Source: an uncultured Eubacterium sp. (GTDB taxonomy: Bacteria; Bacillota; Clostridia; Lachnospirales; Lachnospiraceae). From it: 9,361 bases of DNA. The DNA lies in assembly GCA_902475415.1 (NCBI GenBank), contig CABRZK010000080.1, positions 1 through 9,361 of the forward strand, written 5' to 3'. A program made the translations under genes and the position numbers. Below are positions 1 to 6,677 of the stretch, one piece after another; positions within the stretch are counted from its first letter, which is position 1; every line of letters begins with the position of its first letter. The notes under the pieces were generated by a model that saw only the letters and a list, made by a program, of their open reading frames with translations, was not told where the DNA came from and did no database searches.

Positions 1-854
1 ACCAGAAACAGAAAACTGATAATTTTTTCCACAATACCAACTGCTGCTGCATCATTCAGTCCACGGCGGTTGGCTATTACTGTAATTACGATAAACGCAA
101 TCTGAATCAGGCCATCCTGTAAGGAAATCGGCACTCCGATCCGCACAATCTGTCCCATTGCTTCTTTCTGTGGGTGGAAATCTGTCCGGTGTACGGGAAC
201 TCCGATTCCCCGCCTTTTAATCACGCAAAGTGCGATCACTACACTGAGGGCCTGTGCCAGTGTTGTTCCCAGTGCTGCACCTGCCGGTCCCAGATGCATC
301 GCTCCCATAAAAATATAATCAAACCCTATATTTGCCGCACATGCAATGGCAATAAAATACATTGGACTTTTGGAATCACCCAATCCTCTGAAAATAGAGC
401 TGATAATGTTGTAAGCTGTGATACACGGAATACCGATAAAGCAAATCGTAAGATAAGAAACCGTTCCTGCCACAGCCTCTTTTGGTGTAGACATCACAGA
501 CACAATCGGATGAACCAGTAATAACAGTACCGCCATCATGACCACCGCAACGATCATGAATAAAATCACTGTATTCCCAATCGTTTTTGCTGCTTTATCC
601 CGGTTCCGGGCTCCTACTGCCTGCCCGATCGTTACTGTCGTTCCCATCGCCAGTCCAACAATCATAACGGTCAGCATGTGCATAACCTGACTGCCCACAG
701 AAACCGCCGTGGTACTCGCCACACCGTCAAACTGACCTACAATAAATAAATCCGCCATACCATATAATGTCTGTAAGAAATAAGACAGCAGATATGGCAA
801 AGAAAAATAAAGCATATTTTTCAAAATACTTCCCGTTGTAAGATTTCGTTCCAT
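1..854 (-). CDS. MATE-family multidrug exporter, N-terminal part (3' end cut by window edge)
   Basis: An integral membrane antiporter of the MATE (NorM/DinF/VmrA) type, which expels cationic drugs or metabolites in exchange for H+ or Na+. 284 codons are present; the family is usually about 440-460 aa, so roughly the C-terminal third lies outside. The opening MERNLTTGSILKNML is a usual MATE start, followed by YGMADLFIVGQF (residues 31-42), GQAVGARNRDKAAKT (77-91) and the family signature FRGLGDSKSP (155-164). Hydrophobic segments at about 14-33, 52-74, 95-120, 133-153, 165-185, 195-212 and 238-262 fit the first half of a 12-helix protein. The ATG at 854 has AGGAG at 862-866, seven bases upstream. 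It is transcribed separately from glgD, behind a terminator and its own candidate promoter. The substrate cannot be told from sequence. Confidence 0.93.
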   Translation of the reverse strand, partial: MERNLTTGSILKNMLYFSLPYLLSYFLQTLYGMADLFIVGQFDGVASTTAVSVGSQVMHMLTVMIVGLAMGTTVTIGQAVGARNRDKAAKTIGNTVILFMIVAVVMMAVLLLLVHPIVSVMSTPKEAVAGTVSYLTICFIGIPCITAYNIISSIFRGLGDSKSPMYFIAIACAANIGFDYIFMGAMHLGPAGAALGTTLAQALSVVIALCVIKRRGIGVPVHRTDFHPQKEAMGQIVRIGVPISLQDGLIQIAFIVITVIANRRGLNDAAAVGIVEKIISFLFL

Positions 855-885
855 TTTTTCACTCCTGTTACTATTACTTCTTTTC

Positions 886-916
886 ATAGTAAACCCCACA
901 ACCATTGCAAAGTCAA
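886..916 (-). promoter_or_regulatory. Candidate promoter of the MATE exporter, 19-bp spacer
   Basis: On the minus strand a TTGACT -35 box (911-916) and a TACTAT -10 box (886-891) are separated by 19 bp (892-910). Sigma-A promoters normally have 17 bp. A 19-bp spacer is the hallmark of promoters activated by MerR-family regulators, which often control efflux genes. The spacer shows only a weak dyad (CAA near the -35 side, TTG towards the -10 side), so a MerR operator is inferred, not seen. The predicted start near 879 leaves a leader of about 25 bases. A TTTACT reading as the -10 with 17-bp spacing is also possible. Confidence 0.45.
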
Positions 917-926
917 TCATTTTATA

Positions 927-983
927 AAAAAGGAACTGTGCCATATACAAATTTATTACAATTTGCATGCACAGTTCCTTTTT
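927..983 (-). terminator. Bidirectional intrinsic terminator after glgD
   Basis: A perfect 15-bp inverted repeat, AAAAAGGAACTGTGC (927-941) against GCACAGTTCCTTTTT (969-983). Partly complementary inner arms around AAATTT/AATTTG extend the stem. On the minus strand the descending arm ends in CCTTTTTTATAAAA, a good U-tract, and lies about 40 bases beyond the glgD stop. The plus strand also ends in a T run, so it can work both ways. It insulates the MATE gene from glgC-glgD transcription. Confidence 0.85.
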
Positions 984-1022
984 ATGCCAACCTATAAACT
1001 TACGCTTTTTATATGCCGGATT

Positions 1023-2163
1023 TTATACAGTCTGATGTTTTGCAATATATACCGGGAAAGAATCCGCTCCCTTCAGTTCCTTTCCGGATGTAATTACTGC
1101 ATTTTTATCAGTAATGATATATTCTGCTTTTACATCTGATTCTACTACGGTATCCTGCATTAATACACAATTTTTCACAACCGCTCCTTTTCCGATCTTA
1201 ACTCCACGGAAAAGAATTCTCCACATATCCTTCAATGACACATCCATCCGCATCCATTGTATTTTTTACAACTGCACCGTCAATGTAACGGGTCGGATTA
1301 TCATCTCTCAGTTTTGTATAAATCTGTTCGCCAGCAAACAGACCTTCCAGATTTTCATCTTCCAGCAATTTGAGATTTTCTTTAAAATAACTCTTCATAT
1401 CGCAGATTCTGGAACAGTATCCCTTATACTTATATCCATAAATCTTCATCTCGTCCACCTGATTTGCAAGAATATCTCTCTCCAGATAAACATTTCCACG
1501 AATAAAAGCGTCATCAATCAGGTTGATCAGATACTCACGATTGAAGCAATAAATATTCATGCCAAGGTTATGTACACCTTTTTCTTTTGTGTTGATATGC
1601 CATTTCACCACACGACTGTTTTCATCAAAATCGAAGGTATAATACATATCTTTCTTGGCATTCTCTGCTTTCAGTGATCCCTCCGGAATTTCTTCTACAG
1701 TATAAGCTACCGTAACATCCGCACCGCTTGCTTCATGTGCTGCCACCATTTTTCTGAAATCAAAATTGACAGCAACGTTAGTATCTGCCATAATGACATA
1801 ATTTTCTTTCTGCTTTTTCAGATAATCCAATGTATGTTCCAGTGCCTCGATACGTCCACTGTAAAGATTCATACCTTTTTCTGCATATGGAGGCCAGATT
1901 GTCAGACCACCATTTTTACGAACCAGATCCCACTCACGACCAGATCCAAGGTGATCCATCAGAGAATGATATTTCTCACGCACAAGAACCGATACATTAT
2001 TGATACCGCTGTTTACCATGCTAGACAAAACGAAATCAATCATCCGATAACGGCTTGCAAACGGAATGGATCCCATCAGTCGCTCATTGACAAGTTCCGG
2101 GATAAGAGAATCATAGTAATTCGGGAAAATAATTCCCAGTGCACTTATATTTGACTTTACCAT
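1023..2163 (-). pseudogene. glgD: glgD, ADP-glucose pyrophosphorylase regulatory subunit, frameshifted near the C terminus
   Basis: GlgD is the partner subunit of GlgC in ADP-glucose synthesis for glycogen in Firmicutes. The nucleotidyltransferase-like domain is clear: MVKSNISALGIIF, then RYRMIDFVLSSMVNSGI and LMDHLGSGREWDL. It lacks the GGxGSRL pyrophosphate loop found in GlgC, as expected of GlgD. The main frame (from 2163) runs to CVIEGYVENS, then hits TAA at 1198-1200, giving 321 aa. The expected continuation LFRGVKIGKGAVVKNC and on to the end (stop at 1023-1025) is intact in another frame. The break lies at about 1208-1220. Relative to the family pattern VENSVLFRGVK, about five bases (coding for part of Ser-Val-Leu) appear missing. 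The start overlaps the glgC stop (ATGGTAA), with GAGG just upstream. The downstream part shows no other decay, so this is a recent lesion, a strain variant or an assembly error. Confidence 0.85.
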
Positions 2164-3365
2164 TCTTCCTCACCGTCCTTTACATTTTCTCGAACCATTG
2201 CATTCGAACCAACGATAGCGCCATCTCCAATATAGACACCTGGTCCAATCGTTGCTACACCCTTATCTTCGCCATCTTTTACAACACCGATTTTTGCATT
2301 TTCACCGATCACTGCATTCTCACCAATGATACAATGCTCTACAACAGCACCGGATTTAATAACTGTACCGCCCATGACAACTGCATCTTTCACCACAGCA
2401 TCAGGTGCAACTTTCACACCTGCAAACAGTACAGAATGCTCCACGGAACCATCGATACGGCATCCGTCTGTGATCATGGAATTTTTAATCTGTGCATTCA
2501 TTCCAATCTTATGACCCGTCATACCACTGTTGCGGCTGTAGATTTTCCAGTCGTCATCAAACAGATCGATACCGCTGTGTTTTGGATCCAGCACTTCCAT
2601 ATTGGCTTCCCACAGAGATGAGATTGTTCCGACATCTTTCCAGTATCCACTGAAATGGTATGCATACATGTCTCTGCCATCCCGAAGTAAGTTTGGAATA
2701 ATATTGTTACCAAAATCATTTTCAGATTCCGGATCTTCTTCATCTTCGATCAGATATTTGCGCAATACATCCCAGTTGAAAATATAAATACCCATGGAAG
2801 CAAGATTCGACTTCGGATTGGCCGGTTTCTCCTGGAATTCTGTAATCTTATCATTCTCATCTGCAACCATCAGTCCAAATCTGGATGCCTCTTCCCAAGG
2901 CACTTCCATAACAGCCACACTGAATTCAGCACCTTTCTGCTTATGGAATTCCAGAAAATCACTGTAATCCTGCTTACAGATCTGATCACCGGAAAGGATG
3001 ATGACATATTTCGGGTCGTAACGCTCTATGAACGAAATATTCTGATATATAGCATTTGCGGTACCTTTGTACCAGTCTGAGCCTGATGCTTTCTGATATG
3101 GTGGCAACACATGGACACCTCCGTGTAAACGGTCAAGATCCCATGGCTGTCCATTTCCAATGTATTCATTCAGAACCAATGGCTGATACTGGGTCAGAAT
3201 TCCCACGGTATCAATACCGGAATTTATACAATTGGATAACGGAAAATCAATGATACGATACTTTCCGCCAAATGGAACTGCAGGTTTTGCCAGCTTCTGT
3301 GTCAGAGCATATAATCTGGAGCCCTGTCCACCAGCAAGCAGCATAGCAATAATTTCTTTTTCCAC
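2157..3365 (-). CDS. glgC: Glucose-1-phosphate adenylyltransferase (ADP-glucose pyrophosphorylase)
   Basis: Makes ADP-glucose from ATP and glucose-1-phosphate, the committed step of bacterial glycogen synthesis; cytosolic. At 402 aa it has normal length. The nucleotide-binding start LLAGGQGSRLYALTQ (9-23) is followed by KPAVPFGGKYRIIDFPLSNC (27-46), WYKGTANAIYQN (98-109), SGD with the metal-binding Asp (125-127), FQEKP (177-181, with the sugar-phosphate Lys region), SNLASMGIYIF (186-196) and GYWKDVGT (240-247). A left-handed beta-helix of hexapeptide repeats fills about 285-390. The start is GTG at 3363-3365, seven bases after AGGGGG. An in-frame ATG at 3446 lies upstream of the promoter -10 box and cannot be in the transcript, and the family begins right at the chosen start. 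The segment SGDQICKQDY differs from the common SGDHIYKMDY. It overlaps glgD by 7 bp, so the two are probably translated in a coupled way. Confidence 0.95.
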   Translation of the reverse strand: MEKEIIAMLLAGGQGSRLYALTQKLAKPAVPFGGKYRIIDFPLSNCINSGIDTVGILTQYQPLVLNEYIGNGQPWDLDRLHGGVHVLPPYQKASGSDWYKGTANAIYQNISFIERYDPKYVIILSGDQICKQDYSDFLEFHKQKGAEFSVAVMEVPWEEASRFGLMVADENDKITEFQEKPANPKSNLASMGIYIFNWDVLRKYLIEDEEDPESENDFGNNIIPNLLRDGRDMYAYHFSGYWKDVGTISSLWEANMEVLDPKHSGIDLFDDDWKIYSRNSGMTGHKIGMNAQIKNSMITDGCRIDGSVEHSVLFAGVKVAPDAVVKDAVVMGGTVIKSGAVVEHCIIGENAVIGENAKIGVVKDGEDKGVATIGPGVYIGDGAIVGSNAMVRENVKDGEEEW

Positions 3366-3434
3366 TTCATATCCCCCTCTGAAAATTAGTATTTCTCTTA
3401 TACTTTCTATTTGGTCAGTATAAATAACACAAAT

Positions 3435-3463
3435 ATTATACTGCACATTTACTAATTTTTAAA
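3435..3463 (-). promoter_or_regulatory. Promoter of glgC-glgD
   Basis: On the minus strand, -10 TATAAT (3435-3440) is a perfect consensus; -35 TTTAAA (3458-3463) matches 4 of 6, with a 17-bp spacer. Predicted start is near 3428, giving a leader of about 63 bases before the GTG start. The region just upstream is very A/T-rich and may act as an UP element. Confidence 0.65.
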
Positions 3464-3489
3464 GTGAATTTTCCGTTTTTCTAAATATT

Positions 3490-3595
3490 TTTTACAATTA
3501 ATTTTACAATTATTTTACTTTTTGTCATTATTTTACACAAAACAACAATATTTTTCTTGTGTTTTATTCCTAGAGTAAAAAGAGGTTTTACACAA
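3490..3595 (-). repeat. AT-rich array of GTAAAA (plus-strand TTTTAC) units upstream of the glgC promoter
   Basis: Read on the plus strand, TTTTAC starts at 3490, 3502, 3513, 3531 and 3586. The first two are exact 11-mers (TTTTACAATTA, 3490-3500 and 3502-3512), 12 bp apart; the third follows after 11 bp. TTTTACACAA occurs exactly at 3531-3540 and 3586-3595, 55 bp apart. The 11-12 bp and 55 bp steps are near whole helical turns. The array lies immediately upstream of the -35 box, where activator sites or an UP element would be expected. Low-complexity AT sequence could give some of this by chance. The rest of the gap between glgC and purA (3366-3703) holds only the promoter and the purA terminator; no gene was found. 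Confidence 0.5.
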
Positions 3596-3653
3596 CAAAG
3601 CAATCCTGATTTGCCGTCAACGAATATACGCTGAAAAAGTCCTCCCCAAACCT

Positions 3654-3688
3654 AAAGAAAGCAGCTGATACTCTCAGCTGCTTTCTTT
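3654..3688 (-). terminator. Intrinsic terminator of purA
   Basis: A perfect 15-bp inverted repeat, AAAGAAAGCAGCTGA (3654-3668) and TCAGCTGCTTTCTTT (3674-3688), with a 5-base loop. It begins 16 bases after the purA stop. On the minus strand the descending arm ends in TTTCTTT, a modest U-rich end. It separates purA from the glgC promoter region. Confidence 0.85.
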
Positions 3689-3703
3689 ACATTTATGAAA
3701 TAA

Positions 3704-4978
3704 TTATCTGTAAATAATATCATCTCTGCCCGGTCCATTGGAAACCATGGTAATCGGGAATCCGATCTGTTCCTCGATGAACTCCACATATTTACGGCAG
3801 TTCTCCGGAAGATCTTCGTATTTTTTAATTCCACGGATATCGCATTTCCATCCCGGTAATGTCTTTAATACCGGTTTTGCTTTCTCCAGTTTGGATGTGG
3901 TCGGGAACTCAGTTGTTACTTCACCGTCGATCTCATAACCTACACATACCGGAATCTCATCCAGATATCCAAGTACATCCAATACAGTAAATGCAACGTC
4001 TGTGGTACCCTGCAGACGGCATCCGTATTTACTTGCCACACAGTCAAACCATCCCATACGTCTCGGTCTTCCTGTTGTAGCGCCGAACTCACCGCCGTCA
4101 CCGCCACGTCTTCTGAGCTCATCTGCCTCATCACCAAAAATCTCGCTGACGAATGCACCTGCTCCTACTGCACTTGAATATGCTTTGCAGACTGTGATGA
4201 TCTTTTTAATCTCATATGGCGGAAGTCCTGCACCAATTGCACCATAAGCTGCCAGTGTAGAGGAAGATGTAACCATCGGGTAAATTCCGTGATCCGGATC
4301 TTTTAATGTACCAAGCTGGCCCTCTAACAGGATTTCTTTGCCTTCTTTGATTGCATTCCACAGATAAGTAGATACGTCGCATACATACGGCTCTACCATC
4401 TCTTTATACTGATGCAGAGTCTCCAACAACTCATCCGGATTCAACAGTGGTTTGTGATACAGATGCTCAAGCAGAACGTTCTTTGTCTCGCATACACGAA
4501 CAACTTTCTCTTTCAGAAGCTCTTCATCAAATAATTCACTTACCTGAAAACCGATTTTTGCATATTTATCTGAGTAGAATGGTGCAATACCGGATTTTGT
4601 GGAACCGAATGATTTACCACCCAGACGCTCCTCCTCATACTGATCAAACAGCACATGATACGGCATAACCATCTGTGCACGGTCAGATACGAGAATTTTT
4701 GGCATTGGTACACCTTTCTCAACGATATCCTGGATCTCTTTGAACAGTACCGGAATATTTAATGCAACACCGTTGCCGATGATACTTGTTGTATGTCCAT
4801 AAAAACATCCTGACGGAAGTGTGTGAAGTGCAAATTTACCATAATTGTTCACGATCGTATGGCCCGCGTTTGCGCCACCCTGGAAACGAACAATAATATC
4901 TGCCTCTTTTGCCAACATGTCGGTGATTTTACCTTTTCCTTCATCACCCCAGTTTGCTCCTACTACAGCTTTTACCAT
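3704..4978 (-). CDS. purA: Adenylosuccinate synthetase (divergent form)
   Basis: Joins IMP and aspartate using GTP to form adenylosuccinate, the first step from IMP to AMP; cytosolic. 424 aa, the normal length. Conserved features are the P-loop GANWGDEGKGK (7-17) with catalytic Asp12, GHT with catalytic His40 (39-41), SIIGNGV (65-71), DPDHGIYPMVTSSS (227-240) and FGATTGRPRR (298-307). Several positions differ from the E. coli enzyme as I recall it: the GTTGRGIGP loop reads GSTKSGIAP (125-133), the IMP-contacting Arg143 aligns with Lys141, EGAQG reads EGQLG (219-223), and TKLD reads TVLD (331-334). These changes sit in an otherwise intact protein, so it is probably a lineage-specific form. The ATG at 4978 is preferred over an in-frame ATG at 5002 because AAGGAGG lies between them, 11 bases before 4978, and the family starts there. 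Monocistronic, with its own promoter and terminator. Confidence 0.94.
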   Translation of the reverse strand: MVKAVVGANWGDEGKGKITDMLAKEADIIVRFQGGANAGHTIVNNYGKFALHTLPSGCFYGHTTSIIGNGVALNIPVLFKEIQDIVEKGVPMPKILVSDRAQMVMPYHVLFDQYEEERLGGKSFGSTKSGIAPFYSDKYAKIGFQVSELFDEELLKEKVVRVCETKNVLLEHLYHKPLLNPDELLETLHQYKEMVEPYVCDVSTYLWNAIKEGKEILLEGQLGTLKDPDHGIYPMVTSSSTLAAYGAIGAGLPPYEIKKIITVCKAYSSAVGAGAFVSEIFGDEADELRRRGGDGGEFGATTGRPRRMGWFDCVASKYGCRLQGTTDVAFTVLDVLGYLDEIPVCVGYEIDGEVTTEFPTTSKLEKAKPVLKTLPGWKCDIRGIKKYEDLPENCRKYVEFIEEQIGFPITMVSNGPGRDDIIYR

Positions 4979-5005
4979 AATTACAGATTCCTCCTTCGGC
5001 ATTAT

Positions 5006-5032
5006 AAAAGACAGGTGTAAAACCTGCCTTTT
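5006..5032 (-). promoter_or_regulatory. purA leader hairpin, possible attenuator
   Basis: In the minus-strand leader AAAAGGCAGG pairs with CCTGTCTTTT (10 bp including one G-U wobble, extendable by a T-A pair around a short TTTAC loop). The arm ends in TTTTATAAT, like a terminator, and lies about 10 bases before the AAGGAGG site of purA. On the plus strand the same position would be an A-C mismatch, so the fold favours the purA transcript. Attenuation or a roadblock to translation is inferred; no alternative antiterminator or known purine riboswitch core was found in the roughly 70-base leader. Confidence 0.5.
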
Positions 5033-5054
5033 TTATTTTCCGTTTTACTTTATG

Positions 5055-5083
5055 ATTATACACGATAATATACAAGATGTAAA
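5055..5083 (-). promoter_or_regulatory. Promoter of purA
   Basis: On the minus strand, -35 TTTACA (5078-5083, 5 of 6 consensus) and -10 TATAAT (5055-5060, perfect) with a 17-bp spacer, the best sigma-A promoter in the window. Predicted start is near 5048, giving a leader of about 70 bases that contains the hairpin at 5006-5032. No classical PurR box was recognised nearby. Confidence 0.75.
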
Positions 5084-5155
5084 ATCTTTTTTCTAATATA
5101 TATCCCATATTCATTAGTATAACTTATAATTATTTTGTTCCACATACATTTTTTG

Positions 5156-5197
5156 ACTGTTTTCTGACCTTTACTGTCTGATGATCAGAAAAACAGT
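5156..5197 (-). other. Inverted repeat after the thioesterase gene
   Basis: ACTGTTTTCTGA (5156-5167) pairs with TCAGAAAAACAGT (5185-5197) with one bulged A; the loop contains a small CTGATGATCAG palindrome that can form a competing stem. It begins about 11 bases after the thioesterase stop. No U-tract follows on the minus strand (CAAAAAA instead), so it is a weak terminator at best. It may instead protect the 3' end or mark a processing site. Confidence 0.5.
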
Positions 5198-5208
5198 ATC
5201 CGGAAACA

Positions 5209-5625
5209 TCAGTTCAGAAAATCATCCCCGTTAATCTTGTCCAGATAAAAATAGGTCATGGTTGCCTTTGCGATCTCACGCTCATTCTCATCCGTGATCA
5301 TAACGTCATAGACACACATTTTCTTTCCGACCTTGATTTCCCTGGATTCTCCGATCAGCTTTTTGCAATTCATGGCAGGACGCAGATAATTGATATTACC
5401 GGAAACAGTGGTCACGTATCTGCCACGGCTGGTCGCTGCTGCGCCACCTACCGTATCCACCAGTGTAAAAAGTACTCCACCGTGGGTAGAACCAATTGGA
5501 TTGGCATGCCTCTCATCCAGCACAATCTCCGCTTTTGCGTATCCCTCCCGCAGTTCTGTCGTTGTAATTCCTGCATGTTTGATAAATCCCATATTACGGA
5601 TTTCTTTTAATTTTTCAAAATCCAT
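5209..5625 (-). CDS. PaaI-type hotdog-fold thioesterase
   Basis: Predicted acyl-CoA thioesterase of 138 aa, the usual length for a single hotdog domain. The hallmark is HANPIGSTHGGVLFTLVDTVGGAA (40-63): the N-P-x-G-x-x-H-G-G loop before the long central helix, with Asp57 in the position of the catalytic acid in PaaI/YbdB-like enzymes. The segment VSGNINYLRPA then forms the next strand, as in this family. No signal peptide or membrane segment; cytosolic. The ATG directly follows the degV stop (TAGATG, no spacer), with GAGGT inside the end of degV about 10 bases upstream, so translation is probably coupled. Pairing with a fatty-acid-binding protein suggests an acyl-CoA or aromatic-CoA substrate, but the substrate cannot be named. 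Confidence 0.88.
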   Translation of the reverse strand: MDFEKLKEIRNMGFIKHAGITTTELREGYAKAEIVLDERHANPIGSTHGGVLFTLVDTVGGAAATSRGRYVTTVSGNINYLRPAMNCKKLIGESREIKVGKKMCVYDVMITDENEREIAKATMTYFYLDKINGDDFLN

Positions 5626-6498
5626 CTATGCATCTACCTCGATTGCTTTTGTCGCCGTCACTGCCAAAGATCCAGGTCCGATATGACATGCAATACTTAA
5701 GGATAATGGGTTCAGAACGATCTCATGATCCGGGAATGCGGCCTGTACTTCTTTCTTAAACTCCTCTGCAGCTGCCAGGTCATGGGTATAAGCCATGGAA
5801 ATATGTACACCTGTTCCGTCTGCAGAACCAAAACGTTTCTCACAGTCATCCTTGATCTGCTTGATCATGATGCTTTTTGCCTGTTTTACAGTTCTGGCTT
5901 TGGCAAATGCGTCCAGTTTCTCTCCCTGAATCTGAAGAACCGGTTTCAGCTTCAGCAATGTGCCAAGTGCTGCTGCCGCCGGAGTGATACGTCCACCTTT
6001 TTTCAGATAATATAAAGTATCCAGCATGATGTAAATACTGGATTCCATCTTGTTCTCCATCAGTTTATCATAGATTTCCTGACCGGATTTACCTGCTGCT
6101 GCAAGCTCCATGGCATCCATTACAGACTGACGCTGTGTCACGGAAATTCGCTGATTATCTACCACAAATACTTTTCCGTCGTAATCCTGTGCCAGCATCA
6201 TCGCTGTAGAACAGGTACTGGAAAGTCCGCTGGACATCGGAATGTGGATGATCTCATCATATTTCTCCAGCAATTCATCCCAAAGCTCTGTAAAATTCGT
6301 CAAAACAGGAGTAGATGTATGGATATCTGCTCCTTCTGTCAATCTCTCATAAAACTGTTCCTGGGTCAGATCAATGTCCTCCAGAAGCATTTCTTCATTA
6401 ATATAAAACGGCATCGGCATAACACGGATTCCAAGTTCTTTTGCCTGTGCCTGAGTAATACCACTGTTACTGTCTGTTACAATCGCTACTTTGCTCAA
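5626..6498 (-). CDS. DegV-family fatty-acid-binding protein (FakB-like)
   Basis: DegV proteins bind a single fatty acid; characterised FakB members present it to the kinase FakA so that exogenous fatty acids enter phospholipid synthesis. 290 aa, a normal length. Motifs are TDSNSG (8-13), STPVLTNF (62-69), IPMSSGLSST (86-95), YLKKGGRI (164-171) and HIGPGS (272-277, binding the fatty-acid carboxylate region). The start is TTG (6496-6498), with GGAGG eight bases upstream; no in-frame ATG fits the family N terminus. Degenerate promoter elements lie at 6557-6585. It forms a two-gene unit with the thioesterase. No fakA gene is in the window, so whether this copy works as a FakB is inferred. Confidence 0.93.
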   Translation of the reverse strand: MSKVAIVTDSNSGITQAQAKELGIRVMPMPFYINEEMLLEDIDLTQEQFYERLTEGADIHTSTPVLTNFTELWDELLEKYDEIIHIPMSSGLSSTCSTAMMLAQDYDGKVFVVDNQRISVTQRQSVMDAMELAAAGKSGQEIYDKLMENKMESSIYIMLDTLYYLKKGGRITPAAAALGTLLKLKPVLQIQGEKLDAFAKARTVKQAKSIMIKQIKDDCEKRFGSADGTGVHISMAYTHDLAAAEEFKKEVQAAFPDHEIVLNPLSLSIACHIGPGSLAVTATKAIEVDA

Positions 6499-6556
6499 AT
6501 TGTATTCCTCCGTTTTTCTCTCTTTAAAACATTCTTAACTCTCATCAGTACAACAA

Positions 6557-6585
6557 ATACTAACATACACGAAAAAAAAATACAA
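6557..6585 (-). promoter_or_regulatory. Candidate promoter of degV
   Basis: On the minus strand, -10 TAGTAT (6557-6562) with an extended TGT immediately upstream, and a weak -35 TTGTAT (6580-6585) at 17 bp. The spacer contains most of a run of nine T (6572-6580), whose length could alter spacing and promoter strength. The leader is about 50 bases. Between this and the terminator at 6678-6726 nothing else was recognised. Confidence 0.35.
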
Positions 6586-6677
6586 CTGTTCCGCCGAAGA
6601 AATTGCCCCACCAAACAAAGGATATCATTCCTCTTCTAAAATTTTTCCGAAAATGTTCCTGTAAAAATATCCAAAAC

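Noticed and set aside
174..521. A 115-codon plus-strand reading frame rich in Cys and His that could suggest a metal-binding protein.
   Set aside because: It lies fully opposite the MATE exporter, whose minus-strand translation has family motifs; the Cys/His content is an antisense artefact.
1114..1677. Long plus-strand reading frames opposite glgD, glgC, purA, rhaD and rhaA.
   Set aside because: They mirror minus-strand genes with conserved domains, have Cys/His/Ile-rich low-sense translations, and lack ribosome binding sites.
3366..3446. An in-frame 27-residue N-terminal extension of GlgC from an ATG at 3446.
   Set aside because: This ATG lies upstream of the predicted -10 box and has no ribosome binding site; the GTG at 3365 follows AGGGGG and matches the family N terminus.
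4979..5002. An in-frame upstream ATG for purA at 5002.
   Set aside because: The AAGGAGG site lies downstream of it, inside the extension, and PurA proteins begin at the MVKAVVG start at 4978.
4979..5048. A purine riboswitch upstream of purA.
   Set aside because: The leader is too short for a three-way junction aptamer and I found no conserved core; only a single hairpin is present.
6560..6628. A 22-codon hydrophobic minus-strand reading frame (MISFVWWGNFFGGTVV...) upstream of degV.
   Set aside because: The purine-rich AGAGGA sits directly against the ATG, too close to serve as a ribosome binding site, and Phe/Val codons come largely from the T9 tract; chance is the simpler explanation.
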